From contig CBFDBC010000004.1 of the NCBI GenBank assembly GCA_965602945.1, positions 1 to 44,614 on the forward strand: a stretch of 44,614 bases of DNA, read 5' to 3'. Numbering within the stretch: the stretch's first letter is position 1; the number at the start of each line of letters is the position of its first letter. The position numbers and the translations under genes are program-made. This document shows, piece after piece, positions 7,110 to 15,989 of the stretch. The DNA comes from JAUXEH01 sp965602945 (GTDB taxonomy: Bacteria; Acidobacteriota; Aminicenantia; Aminicenantales; Aminicenantaceae). The notes below the pieces were generated by a model. It was not told the DNA's origin. It saw only the letters and a list, made by a program, of their open reading frames with translations, and ran no database searches.

Positions 7110-8900
7110 TTACTTGATCTTGAGGAGGGCCATGAATGCTTCCTGCGGGATCTCCACCTGGCCCACCTTTTTCATGCGCCGCTTGCCGGCCTTCTGTTTT
7201 TCGAGCAGTTTCATCTTGCGGGTGTAATCCCCACCGTAGAGCTTGGCCAGTACGTCCTTGCGATAAGCCTTGATGGACTCGCGGGCGATCACACGCTTCC
7301 CGGCGGCCGCCTGCAGAGCGACCTCGTACTGCTGCCGTGGAATGACATCCTTCAGCTTCTGCACCAGGGCGCGGCCCAGAGTAGAAACTTTTTCGCGGTG
7401 TACGATCAGCGACAGGGCGTCCACGGGCTCCCGGTTGATCAGTATATCGAGCCGGACCAGGTCCGCTTCCCGGTATCCAATGAACTCGTAGTCCAGGGAG
7501 GCATATCCTTGAGAGAGGGATTTCAGATGGTCGTAGAAGTCGAACACGATCTCGTTCAGGGGGAGATGGTACGTGAGGAAGATGCGCTGGCTGGAGATGA
7601 ACTCCATCTTCTTCTGCTCTCCGCGCCGGCTCTCCAGGAGCTTGAGCACCACACCCAGGTATCGGTCAGGCGTCAGTATCAGGGCTTCGATGACAGGCTC
7701 TTCGATGGTCCGGATCTCGGTGTGCGGCGGAAGCTGGGCGGGATTCTCAACCTGGATCTCAGTCCCGTCTTTCCGCGTCACCCGGAAGCTCACGTTGGGA
7801 GCCGTGGTGAGAAGGTTGAGGTCGAACTCCCGCTCCAGCCTCTCCTGGATGATCTCGCGGTGCAGCAGGCCCAGGAATCCGCAGCGGAATCCCAGACCCA
7901 AGGCCGGGGAATTCTCGGGCTCGTAGTGAAACGAAAAGTCGGTAAGCCTCAGCTTCTCGAGCGCCCTGCGCAGCTCTTCCACCCCTGTCTCAGCGGTGGG
8001 ATACATGCCGCAGAACACCATGGGTTTGGCTTCTTTGAAACCGGCGAGGGGGGTGGGAGTCGGCTGCCGGGCGTGCGTGATGGTATCACCGATACGGGCG
8101 TGTTTCAGGTCCTTGATCCCCGCCATCACATACCCGACTTCCCCGGTCGTGAGGCGGTCGGATTTCTGGAGTTTCGGTGTCAGGTAGCCCACCTCCTCGA
8201 CCTCGTATACGGCCTTCAGGGACATGAGTTCGATGCGGTCCCCGACCGCCAAAACTCCGTCATGGATGCGGGCCAGCACCACCACGCCGCGGTACGTATC
8301 GAACCAGGAATCGAAGAGCAGGGCCTTGAGGGGTGCCTCCGCGTCGCCACGGGGAGCGGGGATGCGGTCCACGATGCTTCTGAGAACTCCTTCCACGCCG
8401 GTCCCTTGTTTCGCGCTGACCAGCAGGGCCTCCTCCCGGTCTATCCCGATGATGTGTTCCACCTGTTCCATCACAGAATCGGGCTCCGCCTGGGGCAGGT
8501 CGATCTTGTTGAGGACCGGTATGAGCACCAGGTCGTGCTGGAGGGCCAGATAGGTGTTGGCCAGTGTCTGGGCCTCGATCCCCTGAGAGGCGTCGATGAC
8601 CAGGAGTGCCCCCTCACAGGCAGCCAGGCTGCGGGATACCTCATAAGAAAAGTCAACGTGACCGGGAGTGTCGATCAGGTTGAGCGTGTATTCCCGGCCG
8701 TCAGCGGCCGTGTACCGGAGCCTGGCGGTCTGGGCCTTGATGGTGATGCCACGCTCCCTCTCGAGCTCCATGGTGTCCAGCACCTGGTCGCGGAACTCCC
8801 GCTCCGTGACCGCTCCGGTGGCGACCAGCAGGCGGTCCGCCAGTGTGGACTTGCCGTGGTCAATGTGGGCAATGATCGAAAAATTCCGTATCTGTTTCAT
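7110..8900 (-). CDS. lepA: Elongation factor 4 (LepA)
   Basis: From ATG 8900 the protein has 596 residues, close to the 599 of the E. coli protein. LepA is a ribosome-associated GTPase that affects back-translocation, initiation and 30S biogenesis. The P-loop AHIDHGKST is followed by the switch region ERERGITIKAQ, DTPGHVDF, NKIDLP, and the LepA-specific C-terminal domain with the motif KLYGGDYTRKMKLLEKQKAGK. A GTG at 8912 could extend the protein by four residues. It is disfavoured because it lies directly against the TATAAT -10 (8913-8918), whereas ATG 8900 matches the conserved MKQIRNFSIIAHIDHG start. No Shine-Dalgarno sequence is visible. Confidence 0.97.
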   Translation of the reverse strand: MKQIRNFSIIAHIDHGKSTLADRLLVATGAVTEREFRDQVLDTMELERERGITIKAQTARLRYTAADGREYTLNLIDTPGHVDFSYEVSRSLAACEGALLVIDASQGIEAQTLANTYLALQHDLVLIPVLNKIDLPQAEPDSVMEQVEHIIGIDREEALLVSAKQGTGVEGVLRSIVDRIPAPRGDAEAPLKALLFDSWFDTYRGVVVLARIHDGVLAVGDRIELMSLKAVYEVEEVGYLTPKLQKSDRLTTGEVGYVMAGIKDLKHARIGDTITHARQPTPTPLAGFKEAKPMVFCGMYPTAETGVEELRRALEKLRLTDFSFHYEPENSPALGLGFRCGFLGLLHREIIQERLEREFDLNLLTTAPNVSFRVTRKDGTEIQVENPAQLPPHTEIRTIEEPVIEALILTPDRYLGVVLKLLESRRGEQKKMEFISSQRIFLTYHLPLNEIVFDFYDHLKSLSQGYASLDYEFIGYREADLVRLDILINREPVDALSLIVHREKVSTLGRALVQKLKDVIPRQQYEVALQAAAGKRVIARESIKAYRKDVLAKLYGGDYTRKMKLLEKQKAGKRRMKKVGQVEIPQEAFMALLKIK

Positions 8901-8912
8901 TTGGGTCTGCAC

Positions 8913-8918
8913 ATTATA
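8913..8918 (-). promoter_or_regulatory. -10 element of lepA, near-leaderless
   Basis: A perfect TATAAT on the minus strand ends 12 nt before ATG 8900, which places the transcription start about 6 nt before the start codon. The -35 region is not recognisable. Confidence 0.5.
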
Positions 8919-8948
8919 GCATGCCAGGTCCGCTGAAAGAGAGGAATC

Positions 8949-8977
8949 TTGACTTTTGAGGGGGACTCGAGTACCTT
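8949..8977 (+). promoter_or_regulatory. Candidate promoter of tatA-methyltransferase unit
   Basis: TTGACT (8949-8954), 17 bp, TACCTT (8972-8977). The -35 matches 5 of 6 consensus positions, while the -10 is weak. It sits in the 102-bp divergent gap with lepA, and the predicted start would give a leader of about 20 nt containing the GGAGG of tatA. Confidence 0.4.
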
Positions 8978-9002
8978 GGATACGGTATTCGTGGAGGTAT
9001 TC

Positions 9003-9191
9003 ATGTTTTTATTCGGAACACTCGGCTTGCCGGAAATGCTCCTGATCCTGCTGATCATCGTTATCATCTTCGGCGCCCGCCGCCTGCCTGAACTGGGAAA
9101 ATCTCTGGGAGAAGGCATCAAGAACTTCAAGAAATCCGTGACGAAACAGGAAGAAGAGGGCGGCGACGATTCCGCACCGGACAAGGAATAG
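9003..9191 (+). CDS. tatA: Twin-arginine translocase subunit TatA
   Basis: ATG 9003 is chosen because GGAGG lies 5 nt upstream (8993-8997) and the resulting 62-residue protein has the normal TatA layout. This is a short periplasmic N-terminus, one transmembrane helix, the hinge FGARRLPELGKSLGEGIKNFKK forming the amphipathic helix, and an acidic tail. The open frame runs further upstream to 8949, but those residues are polar and unlike the family. TatA oligomers form the conduit for folded proteins with twin-arginine signals. No TatC or TatB lies nearby, so the partner must be elsewhere. It is co-directional with a methyltransferase starting 20 nt after its stop. Confidence 0.92.
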   Translation: MFLFGTLGLPEMLLILLIIVIIFGARRLPELGKSLGEGIKNFKKSVTKQEEEGGDDSAPDKE

Positions 9192-9211
9192 CCTCCTTCT
9201 TCCCGGGATTG

Positions 9212-10474
9212 ATGAAGCGCACGCTGGAAGGCCTCTCCCATAGACGACAGGAAAAAGAAAAGGAGCTGTCGACCAAGCTCGCCCGGCTGCAGGAATTGAG
9301 CCGGGCCCTCGAGGGCATTCACAACACTCTGGACACGCTTCCCTCCCTGAAGCCGGAAGACGGTCCTGCTCGCGAAGATCCTCCCACTCCCATTCCCAGG
9401 AAGCGTGCCGCTCTGTTTGCCCGCAAGGGACAGGCGGACGACTCCCTTCAGCCCAAAATCGACACGGAGCTGGTCTCGGTTCTGAACCAGCTCCGCACAG
9501 CCCTGCAGCACCAGCTCGAACTCAGCCGGGAGGTCATGGCCGCACAGATCGACCTGTTCCGCACCCAGAACGAGCTCATGGAGGCCCACGATAAGGAATG
9601 GGATGCTCTGGGCAGCAACCATGTGGGCATGATCTTCAAGAGCATGGAATGGCGCGTCGACAAGCTGAGTGCCGGCTATGATGATGCCGCACTGCTGATG
9701 AAGGACACCGTCCGGCTGCGGGAACAGCTGCGGAGGCTCCTGGCTACCCTGGAGGCGCAGGAGCTCCCCACGCCCGCCCAGGTCAGATCCATCTCAATAC
9801 CCCTGGAGGACATCGTCTATGCCGGGTTCGAGAACCGGCACCGGGGCTCCCGGCAGGAAGTGACGAAACAGCAGGAGATCTACCTGCCCTACTTCCAGAC
9901 AGAGAGGACCGTCCTGGACCTGGGCTGCGGGCGCGGCGAATTCCTGGATCTCCTGTCTCAAAACAACATCCGGGCCGAAGGAGTGGACCTCAACGAACAG
10001 ATGATCACGATCTGCCGGGAACGGGGCCTGGAGTGCAGGACCGGGGACATAGTCGAGTCCCTCGCTTCCTACCCGGACGGGCACCTGGGAGGGATCTTTT
10101 CCTCCCAGGTCGTGGAGCACCTCCGGCCCGATTACCTCCGCAGGATGGTCGACCTGGCATTCGCCAAGCTGGCCCCTGCGGGATGCCTGGTGCTCGAGAC
10201 CCTTAACCCGGCCTCGGTGTTCGCGCTCGTGCACGTGTATTTCCTGGACATCACGCACCAGCAGCCCATCCACCCCAGGGCCCTGGAGTTTCTGCTGGGA
10301 AGCGCCGGCTTCCAGGACGTGGAGATCCGATACTCCTCTCCTCTGGACGAGGAGTCCCTGCAGGCCATCCCTCCCGGCAGCGAGGCGTCCGTCGTTTTGA
10401 ACACGAACCTGGACAAGCTCAACCATTTGCTCTTCTCTCCGGTCAACTACGCCGCCATCGGGCGCAAGGGCTGA
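9212..10474 (+). CDS. Coiled-coil class I SAM methyltransferase (glycan-locus type)
   Basis: The protein has about 420 residues, with ATG 9212 taken rather than the TTG directly before it. Residues 1 to about 200 are charged heptad-rich coiled coil with a Lys/Arg/Pro-rich break near residues 50-80. A connecting FENRHRGSR motif precedes the Rossmann methyltransferase core: motif I VLDLGCGRGEF at about residue 234, acidic loop GVDLNEQM, and VVEHL. The C-terminal segment has the DITHQQPIHPRALEFLL motif. This FENRxRGS-plus-methyltransferase layout is familiar from surface-polysaccharide loci, where such enzymes can methylate or terminate glycan chains while the coiled coil sets length or anchors the enzyme. 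There are no glycan genes next to it here, so the substrate is unknown. Confidence 0.82.
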   Translation: MKRTLEGLSHRRQEKEKELSTKLARLQELSRALEGIHNTLDTLPSLKPEDGPAREDPPTPIPRKRAALFARKGQADDSLQPKIDTELVSVLNQLRTALQHQLELSREVMAAQIDLFRTQNELMEAHDKEWDALGSNHVGMIFKSMEWRVDKLSAGYDDAALLMKDTVRLREQLRRLLATLEAQELPTPAQVRSISIPLEDIVYAGFENRHRGSRQEVTKQQEIYLPYFQTERTVLDLGCGRGEFLDLLSQNNIRAEGVDLNEQMITICRERGLECRTGDIVESLASYPDGHLGGIFSSQVVEHLRPDYLRRMVDLAFAKLAPAGCLVLETLNPASVFALVHVYFLDITHQQPIHPRALEFLLGSAGFQDVEIRYSSPLDEESLQAIPPGSEASVVLNTNLDKLNHLLFSPVNYAAIGRKG

Positions 10475-10487
10475 TACCGGATCGATT

Positions 10488-10516
10488 TTGACATCCTCAT
10501 TAGCCTGTGATATGTA
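10488..10516 (+). promoter_or_regulatory. Promoter of the aminotransferase-peptidase unit
   Basis: A perfect TTGACA (10488-10493) and TATGTA (10511-10516) are 17 bp apart, with an extended -10 TGA dinucleotide context directly upstream of the -10. Transcription would start near 10523, about 60 nt before the aminotransferase ATG. Confidence 0.5.
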
Positions 10517-10583
10517 TCGTTGTTCGTATCCCGACTCGAGCTGTGGTTCTCCCATCGCAGCCTCTGTCGGATAGGCCGTATCC

Positions 10584-11750
10584 ATGCAGTCCATCTCAGC
10601 CCGACGCCTCCCCAAACAGCAGATCCGTGTGATGTTCGACCGGGCCAGGGAACTGGAGAAGCAGGGGCGGAAGATCATCCACCTTGAGATCGGACGGCCG
10701 GACTTCGACACCCCGCCCCACATCGTGGAGGCGGCCATTCAGGCCCTCAGGGAAGGCAAGCATCACTACTCGCCCAACGCGGGCATCATAGAGCTGCGCA
10801 GGGCGGTGGCGGACAAGTACATCTCCGAATACGGGCTGGCCTACGAACCGGACTCGGAGATCGTGGTCACCAACGGGGTGGCCGAGGGTATCTTCCTGGC
10901 CGTCAACGCACTGCTGAACCCGGGGGACCAGGTCCTCATCCCGGACCCCCGCTGGGTCAACTATGCCCCGGACGCCTTTACCGCGCTGGCTGAGCCAGTC
11001 AACTACACCCTTGTCGAGGAGGAAGGATTCCAGCCCGACCCAGAGGAGATCGCGGACAAGATCACTTCCCGGACGCGGATGCTGATCCTGGCCAGCCCGT
11101 CCAATCCTGCGGGAGGAGTGATCGGGCCGGATGTCCTTGCAGGGCTGGCCCGGTTGGCTGTAGAGCACGACCTCGTGGTGGTGAGCGATGAGATCTACGA
11201 GAAGATCATCTTCCCTCCGACCCAGCACATCTGCGCGGCTTCTCTGGAAGGACTGCGTGAACGCACGGTCATCCTGAACGGGCTGTCCAAATTCTACTCC
11301 ATGACGGGCTGGCGCCTGGGCTTCGCCCTAGGACCTGCCGCGCTCATTGAGCCTATGCTGCGCTACCATCAATACATGATCACATCCACCAACACCTTTG
11401 CTCAATGGGGCGGTGTAGAAGCCCTCCGGGGAGATCAGGGACCCGCCGTGGCGATGGTGGAGGAATTCAAGAGGCGACGCGACGCCATCGCGGATGCCGT
11501 GGACGGGCTTCCGGGCTTTTCCTGCAGAAAGCCGGCGGGCGCCTTTTACTTCTTCCCCTCGATCGGGGACACCGGACTCTCGGGTGTGGAACTTGCCCAG
11601 CTGCTCCTGGAAGAGGCAGGCGTCGCAACCGTGGCCGGGGAGCATTTCGGCCGCAAAGGGGCCGGTCACATCCGGATCTCCTTTGCGAACTCCCTCGAAA
11701 ACCTGAAAGAGGCGGTCGAAAAGATCCGGGCAGTAACCCGTACGTTGTGA
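10584..11750 (+). CDS. PLP-dependent class I aminotransferase (aspartate aminotransferase-like)
   Basis: At 388 residues this is a fold-type I aminotransferase of the AspC/AlaT-like group. The PLP-binding set is visible: Asn174 in SPSNPAGG, Asp202 and Tyr205 in SDEIYEK, the Schiff-base Lys236 in NGLSKFYSMTGWR, and a C-terminal arginine in HIRISFANS that would grip the substrate alpha-carboxylate. The N-terminal LEIGRPDFDTP and HHYSPNAG segments are typical of subgroup I-gamma aspartate/aromatic/alanine aminotransferases. Specificity cannot be set from sequence alone. The genes that follow (peptidases and an acidic amino-acid-type symporter) make a role in transaminating Asp or Glu released from peptides plausible. 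Confidence 0.9.
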   Translation: MQSISARRLPKQQIRVMFDRARELEKQGRKIIHLEIGRPDFDTPPHIVEAAIQALREGKHHYSPNAGIIELRRAVADKYISEYGLAYEPDSEIVVTNGVAEGIFLAVNALLNPGDQVLIPDPRWVNYAPDAFTALAEPVNYTLVEEEGFQPDPEEIADKITSRTRMLILASPSNPAGGVIGPDVLAGLARLAVEHDLVVVSDEIYEKIIFPPTQHICAASLEGLRERTVILNGLSKFYSMTGWRLGFALGPAALIEPMLRYHQYMITSTNTFAQWGGVEALRGDQGPAVAMVEEFKRRRDAIADAVDGLPGFSCRKPAGAFYFFPSIGDTGLSGVELAQLLLEEAGVATVAGEHFGRKGAGHIRISFANSLENLKEAVEKIRAVTRTL

Positions 11751-11835
11751 AGCGGGCCGCGCCGGCAAAAGGCCCGGCGGACCATCAAGCATTAAGGAGC
11801 GTACGGTCAAATAAACGAACGAGACGGAGGAACGT

Positions 11836-14622
11836 ATGCGGCTTGCACATCGAACCAAGACCCTGTCCGCCCTGTGCCTGTATTTTCTGCTGTTTTCCCT
11901 GCTGATCCCAACGCTTCAAGGGCAGGACACGATCACGGCTCCCAAGGAATTTTTCGGGCACAACATCGGAGACGACTATTTCCTGGCTACCTATACCCGA
12001 ATGAAAGAATACTGGGATCTGCTGGCCCGGGAATCCGACCGGATGATCCTGCAGGAGGTCGGGACCACGGAGGAGGGCCGACCCATGGTACTGGCCATCA
12101 TCACCTCACCGACCAACCACAAAAACCTCGGACGTTTCCAGGAGATCGCGCGGAAACTGGCCCTGGCTGAGGGGCTGACGGATGAACAAGCCCAGGCCCT
12201 GTCGCAGGAGGGACGGGCCGTGGTCTGGATCGACGGCGGGCTGCATGCCACTGAAGTGGTGGGCGGCCAACAGGAGATCGAGCTGGTCTTTCAGATGGTC
12301 AGCCGCTCCGACCGGGAGACCCTGCGCATCCTGGACAACGTCATCCTCCTGGCAACCATCACCAATCCGGATGGCATGGACCTGGTGAGCGATTGGTACA
12401 TGAGGGAACCCGACCCTGAAAAGCGCGCCACCCGGGGGCTGCCCCGCCTGTACCAGAAATATGTGGGACACGACAACAACCGCGATTTCATGCTGGTGAG
12501 CCAGAAAGAGAGCGAGGTCGTCGCCCGCATCCTCTACCGGGAATGGTTCCCTCAGATCGTATACAACCACCACCAGACCGGGCCGGCAGGGGCCGTGCTT
12601 TTTGCCCCTCCCTTCCGCGAGCCGCACAGCTATAACTTCGACCCGCTCCTGGTCCTGAGCATCACCACTGTGGGAAACGCCATGCACAGCCGTTTCGCGG
12701 TCGAGGACAAACCCGGTGCCGTCATGGGGGAAGGGGCCGGATACCAGACCTGGTGGAACGGCTGCCTGCGCTGCACGCCTTATTTTCACAACATGATCGG
12801 TATCCTGACCGAGATGATCGGCAGTCCCACACCCATGGAGGTGCCCTTCATCCCGGACAAGCATCTGCGCAGCGGGGTTTACCCCTATCCCATCGAGCCG
12901 CAGAAATGGCACTTCCGGCAGTCCATCGACTACTCCCAGACCGCCAACCGGGCCATCCTGGACCTGGCCGCCAAACTCAGAGAAAACTTCCTGTTCAACA
13001 TCTACCGCATGGGGAAAAATTCCATCGAACGCGGCAGCCGCGACAGCTGGACCATCAATCCGCGCCGTATCGAGGCGGTCCAGGCAGCCATCAAGGACAA
13101 CAAATCCAAGATGACCGGGAGCGGCCGATCCCGGGGATATCCCATGGAGCTGTTCCATGGCGTGCTCCACGATCCCGCGAGCCGCGATCCTCGCGGTTAT
13201 ATACTGCCCGCCGACCAGCCGGATTTTCTCACGGCCGGAAAGTTCGCCAACACATTGATAAAAAACGGAGTAACCGTTCTTCGTGCCACCCAGGACTTCA
13301 CCGTGGGCGGCCAAACGTATCCAAGGGCTTCCCTGGTGGTCAAGACCGCTCAGGCCTTCCGGCCCCACATCATCGACATGTTCGAACCCCAGTGGTATCC
13401 CGAAGACCGCCCCTATCCCGGCGGACCTCTCCGTGCCCCCTATGACAGCGCCGGCTACACGCTGGCCTTCCAGATGGGGGTGGCGTTCGACCGGATCCTG
13501 GACGGCTTTGACGGGCCTTTCGAGAAACTCGAGGGATTGATCAAACCTGAAGCCGGAGCCATTAAGGGCAGCGGAGCGAACGGCTATCTGCTGAGCCATC
13601 AGGCCAACGACGCCTTTATCGCGGTCAACCGGCTCCTGAAGGCCGGGGAGCAAGTCTTCTGGCTCAAACAGGCCGTAACCCACGGAACTGTCCGCTACCC
13701 GGCGGGCACCTTCTACATTCCGGCCGGTCCCTCCAGCACAGCGATCGTCAAATCACTGGCGGCGGAGATCGGGCTGGGCTTCACAGCCGCGGCCGCGAGG
13801 CCTCAAGAGGAGGCACTTGAGCTCAAACCTGTCCGTATTGGGCTCTGGGATCGCTATGGAGGCTCCATGGACTCAGGCTGGATACGGTGGATCCTGGAGA
13901 AATTTGAATTCGATTTCGAGGTCGTGTACGCCCCGGAGCTGGACGCCGGGAACCTCAGGGAGAAGTTCGATGCCCTCATCTTTGTGCGCGGCGGAATACC
14001 GGCCGCCCGTTCCGGCGCACCCAGCCGGCCCTCCCGCTACGGCTCCACCGATCCTGAGTCCGTCCCGGAGGAGTACCGGCACATGCAGGGCAGTGTCACG
14101 GCAGACAAGACCATCCCCCAATTGAAAAGCTTTATGGAACTTGGGGGCGCCGTCCTCACGCTCGGGAGTTCCACCAGCCTGGCCTACCATCTGGACCTGC
14201 CGGTCGCCAACGCCCTGATGGAAAAGGACGAAGACGGCAAGGAACGATCGCTGACCTCGACCCAATACTACGTGCCAGGCTCTGTCCTGCGCGTCCGTGT
14301 CGACAACTCACACCCCTTGGCCCATGGCATGCCCGAGGAGGTGGATGTGTTCTTCAACCGCAGCCCCGTCTTCCGGGCTTCGGGCGACAGCTCCAGCCGG
14401 GTTGTTCAACCGGTGGCCTGGTTCGACACGGAGGCCCCGCTCCGCAGCGGCCTGGCCCACGGCCAGCACTACCTCAAGGATGGGCTGGTGGTACTGGAGG
14501 CACAGGTGGGGCGCGGTAAGCTGTTCCTGTTCGGCCCGGAGATCACCTTCCGCGCTCAGCCCCACGGGACATTCAAATTTCTGTTCAACGGCCTCTTCTA
14601 CGGAACGTCCGGAGCAAAATGA
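11836..14622 (+). CDS. Secreted M14-family zinc carboxypeptidase with C-terminal extension
   Basis: The protein has 928 residues with a signal peptide ending near LQGQD (residues 1-30), and GGAGG 5 nt before the ATG. The M14 catalytic domain spans about residues 45-400. Zn ligands His137 and Glu140 are in HATE and the third ligand is probably His245 in YNHHQTG. The substrate-binding NNR is at 214-216 and the general base Glu326 is in ILTEMIG. The remaining ~500 residues include a region resembling a glutamine-amidotransferase-like/ThuA-type fold (about 680-925, with FDALIFVRGG and GRGKLFLFGPEI), a combination known in large secreted M14 proteins of Acidobacteria and Bacteroidetes. It should act in the periplasm or outside the cell, removing C-terminal residues from peptides. 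It is followed 62 nt later by a symporter gene. Confidence 0.9.
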   Translation: MRLAHRTKTLSALCLYFLLFSLLIPTLQGQDTITAPKEFFGHNIGDDYFLATYTRMKEYWDLLARESDRMILQEVGTTEEGRPMVLAIITSPTNHKNLGRFQEIARKLALAEGLTDEQAQALSQEGRAVVWIDGGLHATEVVGGQQEIELVFQMVSRSDRETLRILDNVILLATITNPDGMDLVSDWYMREPDPEKRATRGLPRLYQKYVGHDNNRDFMLVSQKESEVVARILYREWFPQIVYNHHQTGPAGAVLFAPPFREPHSYNFDPLLVLSITTVGNAMHSRFAVEDKPGAVMGEGAGYQTWWNGCLRCTPYFHNMIGILTEMIGSPTPMEVPFIPDKHLRSGVYPYPIEPQKWHFRQSIDYSQTANRAILDLAAKLRENFLFNIYRMGKNSIERGSRDSWTINPRRIEAVQAAIKDNKSKMTGSGRSRGYPMELFHGVLHDPASRDPRGYILPADQPDFLTAGKFANTLIKNGVTVLRATQDFTVGGQTYPRASLVVKTAQAFRPHIIDMFEPQWYPEDRPYPGGPLRAPYDSAGYTLAFQMGVAFDRILDGFDGPFEKLEGLIKPEAGAIKGSGANGYLLSHQANDAFIAVNRLLKAGEQVFWLKQAVTHGTVRYPAGTFYIPAGPSSTAIVKSLAAEIGLGFTAAAARPQEEALELKPVRIGLWDRYGGSMDSGWIRWILEKFEFDFEVVYAPELDAGNLREKFDALIFVRGGIPAARSGAPSRPSRYGSTDPESVPEEYRHMQGSVTADKTIPQLKSFMELGGAVLTLGSSTSLAYHLDLPVANALMEKDEDGKERSLTSTQYYVPGSVLRVRVDNSHPLAHGMPEEVDVFFNRSPVFRASGDSSSRVVQPVAWFDTEAPLRSGLAHGQHYLKDGLVVLEAQVGRGKLFLFGPEITFRAQPHGTFKFLFNGLFYGTSGAK

Positions 14623-14684
14623 GACGTGAGCCTTCATCCGGCCTCCCGCGCGGCGGCACGTAGGCCCGGCACAGGATACCCTGC

Positions 14685-15932
14685 ATGAAGTGGTGGTTCA
14701 GACAGCCTCTTTACCTGCAGATCTTCGTCTGCATCCTGCTGGGCATTGTTCTGGGCCTGCTTCCGGGGCCCCAGGCCGCCTTCATCAAACCCCTCGGCGA
14801 CATCTTCATCCGCCTTCTCAAGATGCTCATCGTCCCCCTGACCTTTTTCACCTTGATCAGCGGAATGACCAAGCTGGAAGACCTGCGCTCCTTTCGGTCG
14901 CTGGGCGGCATGACCATCCTGTACTACGGGCTCTCTTCTCTGGTCGCGGCGGCTCTGGGTACTGCAGTGGCCTTGATCGTCAAACCGGGCAGGGACGCCG
15001 CCGGCCTCCTGAGCACGGGGGGAACACCGGTCGAGGCCGCGGAATTCAACCTTATTGACAACCTGGTCTCCTGGTTCCCTGACAATCCCATACGGGCGAT
15101 GACCGAGGGGCACATGCTCCAGATCATCGTGTTCGCCATCATCGTAGGCTTGGGGCTGCTGGCCATGGGGGCAAGGGCACGCAGCCTCGTAAAGCTTTTC
15201 AACGACGGCGCCGAGCTCATGATCACGATCACCGAATTCGTCATGAAGACCGCCCCCTACGGGATTCTGGCCTTGGTGGCCAACATGGTCGCCTCACTGG
15301 GGACCGAAATGCTGGCCGAGGTGGGGCGGTTCCTGGTGGCGGATTATGCCACCCTGCTTATCCTGCTGGTGGCGTTTTACCCGCCCCTCCTCCTGTTCCT
15401 GGGAAAGCTCTCTCCCCTGCGCTTTTACCGCAACATCGCGCCGGCCATGCTGGTGGCGGGCAGCACAACCTCGAGCAGCGCCACGCTGCCCGTATCCATG
15501 GCCGTGGCCGAAGAGAACCTGGGGATCCCGGAAAAAGTCTGGGGGTTCACACTGCCGCTCGGAGCCACCGTCAATATGAACGGGATGGCGGCCGCCATCG
15601 GGGTGATCGCCGTGTTCGCCTCGAATCTGTATGCAGTGCCCCTGACGCCGGCCCTGCTCTTCCAGTTCATCTTCCTGGGACTGGCCCTCTCCATCGGCAC
15701 GGCGGGGGTCAAAGGAGGGGGGATCGTGATGTCCGGCATCCTGCTGCAGACACTCAACCTGCCCCTGACCCTGATCCCGCTCCTCGCCTCGCTCTGGCCG
15801 ATCCTGGACATCGGCCACACGGTGTGCAACGTCACGGGCGACCTTGTGGGCACCTCCGTCGTGGGCTCCCGGCTCGGTATGCTGGATCCGAAGGTTTATT
15901 CCAGCCCCGATCCAAGCTCCGTCAAAAAGTGA
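14685..15932 (+). CDS. Dicarboxylate/amino acid:cation symporter (DAACS family)
   Basis: This 415-residue integral membrane protein belongs to the GltP/GltPh/DctA family, with eight membrane helices and two re-entrant hairpins expected. Diagnostic features are the serine-rich HP1 tip STTSSSATLP, the helix-7 cation/substrate segment NMNG, and LLKMLIVPLTF near the N-terminus. These carriers import glutamate, aspartate, serine/threonine or C4-dicarboxylates with Na+ or H+. NMNG replaces the more usual NMDG of glutamate carriers, so neutral amino acids or other dicarboxylates cannot be excluded. Its position between two secreted peptidases and behind an aminotransferase suggests uptake of amino acids they release. 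Confidence 0.93.
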   Translation: MKWWFRQPLYLQIFVCILLGIVLGLLPGPQAAFIKPLGDIFIRLLKMLIVPLTFFTLISGMTKLEDLRSFRSLGGMTILYYGLSSLVAAALGTAVALIVKPGRDAAGLLSTGGTPVEAAEFNLIDNLVSWFPDNPIRAMTEGHMLQIIVFAIIVGLGLLAMGARARSLVKLFNDGAELMITITEFVMKTAPYGILALVANMVASLGTEMLAEVGRFLVADYATLLILLVAFYPPLLLFLGKLSPLRFYRNIAPAMLVAGSTTSSSATLPVSMAVAEENLGIPEKVWGFTLPLGATVNMNGMAAAIGVIAVFASNLYAVPLTPALLFQFIFLGLALSIGTAGVKGGGIVMSGILLQTLNLPLTLIPLLASLWPILDIGHTVCNVTGDLVGTSVVGSRLGMLDPKVYSSPDPSSVKK

Positions 15933-15989
15933 CAGACCAGCGCTCTTCCAGGCTGAGACAATACGATGTCAGATGAAAAGGAGATGGAT

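Noticed and set aside
6978..8936. 652-codon plus-strand frame opposite lepA
   Set aside because: The opposite strand holds a full-length, motif-complete LepA; the plus frame has shadow-type composition.
11760..11779. CGCCGG/CCGGCG hairpin between aminotransferase and M14 genes as terminator
   Set aside because: No T-tract follows and the flanking genes seem co-directional; in GC-rich DNA a 6-bp stem is weak evidence.
12106..13683. 525-codon minus-strand frame inside the M14 peptidase gene
   Set aside because: No ribosome site or recognisable domain; the plus strand carries the intact catalytic residues.
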